This document shows positions 61,342 through 64,000 of a DNA stretch of 64,000 nucleotides, one piece after another. Position numbers and translations under genes: made by a program. Positions within the stretch are counted from its first letter, which is position 1; each line of letters opens with the position of its first letter. This DNA comes from Ruminococcus sp. (GTDB lineage Bacteria; Bacillota; Clostridia; Oscillospirales; Ruminococcaceae), in the NCBI RefSeq assembly GCF_019423705.1, contig NZ_JAHZAX010000001.1:65998-129997 (forward strand), written 5' to 3'. Under the pieces are notes generated by a model. It worked only from the letters and a program-made list of their open reading frames with translations. It was not told where the DNA came from and did no database searches.

Positions 61342-61370
61342 ATTATATCACAACATAAATATTTTGTCAA
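61342..61370 (-). promoter_or_regulatory. Promoter of the tar-like operon
   Basis: Minus-strand TTGACA (61370-61365), 17-bp spacer, TATAAT (61347-61342). The predicted start near 61335 is only about 6 nt before the ATG at 61329, an unusually short leader. Confidence 0.8.
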
Positions 61371-61440
61371 TAAACATAAAAACTATGCAAATGATTTGTA
61401 AAATATGCACATATTCTCATTTTGCGAAAACTTATTTTGA

Positions 61441-61980
61441 TTATTTGCACTTTTTGATAAGGTAAGTTTTAAGGATAGCGGCGGTAGTTTTAGCGTCTGG
61501 CAATTTGTTATCCATAACCATTTTATAAGCTTCCTCGAGAGGCATTTTAGTAACGTCAAGGAACTCGCCCTCATCGAGGTGCTGTTCGCCGAAGTCAAGG
61601 CCTTCCGCCATATACATATGGATAATTTCGGTATCATAAGCGACAGTAGGATAAATGCAGCCGAGGTAAGTCATTTTCTCAGCGGTAGCGCCGATCTCTT
61701 CCTTGAGCTCTCTTTTACCGCACTCGAGGTGATCCTCGCCATACTCCAATTTACCGGCAGGGACTTCCATAAGCGCCGTACCAAAAGGATATCTGAACTG
61801 CTTAACGAAATAGACGTTTTCTCCCTCGTCCAGCGCTACGATACAAACTCCGCCCGGGTGGTGGATGACTTCACGGGTAGCTTTATAGCCATTTTCAAGC
61901 TCGACCTCGTCGCAAGTAAGGTGGACTACCTTGCCTGTATATATTTCCTTTTCGCTTATTTTCTTTTCGTTTTGGTACAT
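61441..61980 (-). CDS. Nudix hydrolase, ADP-ribose pyrophosphatase type
   Basis: A 179-residue protein with a full Nudix box, GKLEYGEDHLECGKREL then KEEIGA (about residues 75-98), and upstream FVKQFRYPFGTALMEVPAG, the pattern of ADP-ribose pyrophosphatases (NudF type). It hydrolyses ADP-ribose or similar nucleoside diphosphates. AAAGGAG precedes the ATG. It follows the YfhO gene by about 100 bp, with a repeat element in that gap. Confidence 0.9.
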   Translation of the reverse strand: MYQNEKKISEKEIYTGKVVHLTCDEVELENGYKATREVIHHPGGVCIVALDEGENVYFVKQFRYPFGTALMEVPAGKLEYGEDHLECGKRELKEEIGATAEKMTYLGCIYPTVAYDTEIIHMYMAEGLDFGEQHLDEGEFLDVTKMPLEEAYKMVMDNKLPDAKTTAAILKTYLIKKCK

Positions 61981-62038
61981 TGTGTTTGCAACTCCTTTAT
62001 ATTTATGTTGGTTCGTTTTTTTCGTACTGAGAAGCTTT

Positions 62039-62090
62039 CAAAAATCATCGCCAACGGCGATTCCTTCATTCCTCACTACTAACTACTTAG
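62039..62090. repeat. Second dispersed repeat family, copy 2
   Basis: CAAAAATCATCGCC AAC GGCGAT (62039-62061) identical to 33589-33611, followed by a similar TTCATTCCTCA tract. The stop codon of the YfhO gene (62083-62085) lies in the outer part of the element. Confidence 0.8.
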
Positions 62091-64000
62091 CGTTAACTTC
62101 GTCTTTCGACTTTCTCTTGCCAAACTTCACCGCACCCAAATATACTATCAATGCGCCAAAGCCCACTACTGTTATGATCTTTCCATAGAAAAGTCCCTTT
62201 GTCTCATATGTGAACTGTATCTCGCTCTCTCCCTTAGGACAAAGCACAGCCATAAAGCCATAGTCTACTTTCTCAATGTCAACAGCCTGTCCATTAACAG
62301 TCGCCGTCCAGCCGTCATCATACGGCACAGAGAAGAATACAAGATTGTCCCTGTCAAGGTCTATTTTCGCATTGAATCCATAAGAATCATAGCTGAATTC
62401 CGAGCAGCTATTCTTTCTTCTGTCAAGGCAGTTCTGATAATATGCGTCCTCAGAATAGTCCGTGCCCTTGAAGCTGTAATACTGGAGAATGTCTTTATAT
62501 TTTGTTATCTGCTCCTGATCAAGCACAAGCGCTTTCATCAGCATCATTGTCTTGTCTACCTCAGAAGCCTTCTGAATGTCAGAATCAACGCAGTAATAAT
62601 CGTATGTGAAGCCCATTGGAACATAATATTTGTTCTCGTAAATGTTGAAGCCGTTCTGCGTGTCAACATATTCAAAGCCCTTTAATGTGCTTATTGTGTT
62701 AGGCGTTGAAACAGGTTCTTTGCCGTTTCTTTCATTTTCTGTCAGCTCGTTGAAATAATACTTGACGGAGAAAAGGCTTCTCAGCGGATAAACTTTCGTC
62801 TCCATTCTTGAAGCAACGTCTCTTGTCTGATCTATTGAGCTGTAAAAGTCCATTATAGATGTTGAAACAACGCTGTGGAAACATCTCATTGAAGAAAGTC
62901 CCCAGAACATACACCAGTTGTCAACATTTTCAGAAGTGTCTATTCTGTAAAAGCTATTGTCGGCATTGTAATTTTTGGACTGCTCTTCAAGCTTTTCCAT
63001 ATTGATATTATCGCTGCCGTTGATGGCTCTCTTGATATAGTCGGTATTGTCCGTGCCCTGCGCAACGCCGTAGATTATTGATGAAGTCATACAGATCACA
63101 ACAGCGGCGGCGGTCATTCCCGAAGCGACTTTCATATAGTCAACTTTCTTTTCAGCCACGACGTAGATAAGCACGCCAAGCATAACAGTCATAAGGATAG
63201 TTACGATGGCTTGGATATAGTAAAGCTCTATATACTCAGGCACTTTGCCGTACTTGACAACGCCGTTTTCATTTGTCGGCAGAAGTCCGATACCGATGAA
63301 TATTGCGCAGACAACGCAGACAGGCACAAAGCCTTTTTTGAGATCGTCCTTATTTTCCGAAAGGACTTTCGCTGTCATAAGGCACATAAGCAGGATAGGC
63401 ATATAATACCATCTTGCGTAATAAGAGGCATTGAACAGCACAAAAGTTGAGTTCAGTATCGGCACGCAAGCCATTATGCCGAACACGATTATAGCCTTTG
63501 AGAGCCAGTTGTCCTTGCTCTTCTTTCTTGTTCTCATAAATGCGATAACGCCCGCCATTGAGAACATTGGCAGATAGCCTGCCATTGAAGCCCATCTTGC
63601 CTTATCGGAATTAAGGATATTGATTCTTGCAGGCATATCAGAGAGCATAAAGAAGGACTGGATAATTCTTGGTATTCTAACATTTTCGCTGTAAATAACG
63701 AGGTCAAGGCCGTAAAGTCTTTCGTTCACACGGTAGTTATCCATAACGGTGAGGGCAGATGGCAGGAAGATGATAGCAGATATCATCACGCCGATAACAG
63801 CCTCGAGGATAAGCAAACCGAACTTTTTCATATCTATATCGAAAGTCTTATCGAGGCATCTAATAAAGAAATAGATGACAACGAAAACGACCTCGCAGGC
63901 AAAGAAGAAGTAGCTTATTGTAGCGCAGAGTGCGACCGTGATAGCGAACACGCCTTTTTTATTTTCCTGAACGAGCATTTCAAATCCCAGCAGGAGCAGG
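62083..64000 (-). CDS. YfhO family GT-C membrane protein, N-terminus beyond window
   Basis: The frame stays open to the last base (codons LLLLGFE precede the first internal Met), so this is the C-terminal about 639 residues of a larger protein; YfhO proteins are usually 850-900. About seven to eight membrane helices in the visible N-terminal part, an external domain (about residues 310-590) and a last helix (GKIITVVGFGALIVYLGAV). The DYRVNE and NASYYARWYYMPI segments are typical. In Bacillus and Listeria YfhO relatives glycosylate teichoic acids using a lipid-linked sugar, which fits the nearby tar-like and GtrA loci. Confidence 0.85.
   Translation of the reverse strand, partial: LLLLGFEMLVQENKKGVFAITVALCATISYFFFACEVVFVVIYFFIRCLDKTFDIDMKKFGLLILEAVIGVMISAIIFLPSALTVMDNYRVNERLYGLDLVIYSENVRIPRIIQSFFMLSDMPARINILNSDKARWASMAGYLPMFSMAGVIAFMRTRKKSKDNWLSKAIIVFGIMACVPILNSTFVLFNASYYARWYYMPILLMCLMTAKVLSENKDDLKKGFVPVCVVCAIFIGIGLLPTNENGVVKYGKVPEYIELYYIQAIVTILMTVMLGVLIYVVAEKKVDYMKVASGMTAAAVVICMTSSIIYGVAQGTDNTDYIKRAINGSDNINMEKLEEQSKNYNADNSFYRIDTSENVDNWCMFWGLSSMRCFHSVVSTSIMDFYSSIDQTRDVASRMETKVYPLRSLFSVKYYFNELTENERNGKEPVSTPNTISTLKGFEYVDTQNGFNIYENKYYVPMGFTYDYYCVDSDIQKASEVDKTMMLMKALVLDQEQITKYKDILQYYSFKGTDYSEDAYYQNCLDRRKNSCSEFSYDSYGFNAKIDLDRDNLVFFSVPYDDGWTATVNGQAVDIEKVDYGFMAVLCPKGESEIQFTYETKGLFYGKIITVVGFGALIVYLGAVKFGKRKSKDEVNAK

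Noticed and set aside
1..64000. tRNA, rRNA, transposase or prophage genes
   Set aside because: I found no T-loop GGTTCGA-type cloverleaf, rRNA segment, integrase or transposase motif on either strand; the dispersed repeats carry no coding sequence.

Overview
This 64 kb window looks like the chromosome of an anaerobic gut or rumen Firmicute of the Ruminococcus/Ruminococcaceae type. The evidence is the combination of a cytosolic GH94 cellobiose phosphorylase, a type III glutamine synthetase next to an ammonium channel fused to a PII domain, a V-type ATPase operon, Gram-positive house-keeping gene order (rimP-nusA-ylxR-ylxQ-infB-rbfA-nrnA-truB-ribF), strong AGGAGG ribosome binding sites and sigma-70/A promoters with 17-bp spacers. 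The species assignment is inference. There is no rRNA, tRNA, transposase, phage module or CRISPR array.

Layout. 1-8.6 kb: the C-terminally cut gene of a secreted papain-fold (C39-like) protein; a GntR-controlled ABC exporter; an intergenic region with a candidate small RNA; an XRE regulator divergent from a small unknown gene; cellobiose phosphorylase with repeated AAACGTTT operators; a lipoprotein; a small unknown protein. 8.8-14 kb: an ABC/GldG/DUF4340 operon. 14.2-24.2 kb: the translation/ribosome-maturation operon from rimP to ribF and gltX. 24.2-29.3 kb: PII-like protein, LCP-like protein and SLOG-fold protein, then alanine racemase and an MTA/SAH deaminase on the other strand. 29.4-33.4 kb: GT-C glycosyltransferase, FAD amine-oxidase-like enzyme and GtrA flippase-like protein. 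33.7-36.6 kb: a membrane protein and a sugar-binding-protein-like/GGDEF fusion. 36.8-41.1 kb: nitrogen assimilation (amt-PII and glnN). 41.2-51.1 kb: DUF308 protein and the nine-gene V-ATPase operon. 51.5-54.3 kb: threonine branch (ThrR/PheB-like ACT protein, hom, thrB). 54.4-61.3 kb: cobD and a CDP-ribitol type wall-polymer operon. 61.4-64 kb: Nudix hydrolase and a YfhO family protein cut by the window end.

How it fits together. Cell-envelope glycopolymer synthesis recurs in three places: the tarIJ/TagF-like operon with its own pentose-phosphate epimerase, the GtrA/GT-C cluster and YfhO. The nitrogen block is the most interesting regulatory unit: both glnN and amt carry a 5' leader terminator whose 5' arm overlaps a 5-bp hairpin with an A1/G4 hexaloop, the signature of the promoter-distal half of ANTAR antiterminators.

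Across the window runs a family of short palindromic elements (GTAGGGGCGAAC/GTTCGCCC and relatives), about a dozen copies, always between genes, three of them inside the V-ATPase operon, some acting as apparent terminators, and one carrying a 30-bp internal unit expanded to three perfect copies. A second, unrelated repeat is present twice. These repeats, the leader RNAs and the sugar-binding/GGDEF fusion are the main things worth following up.
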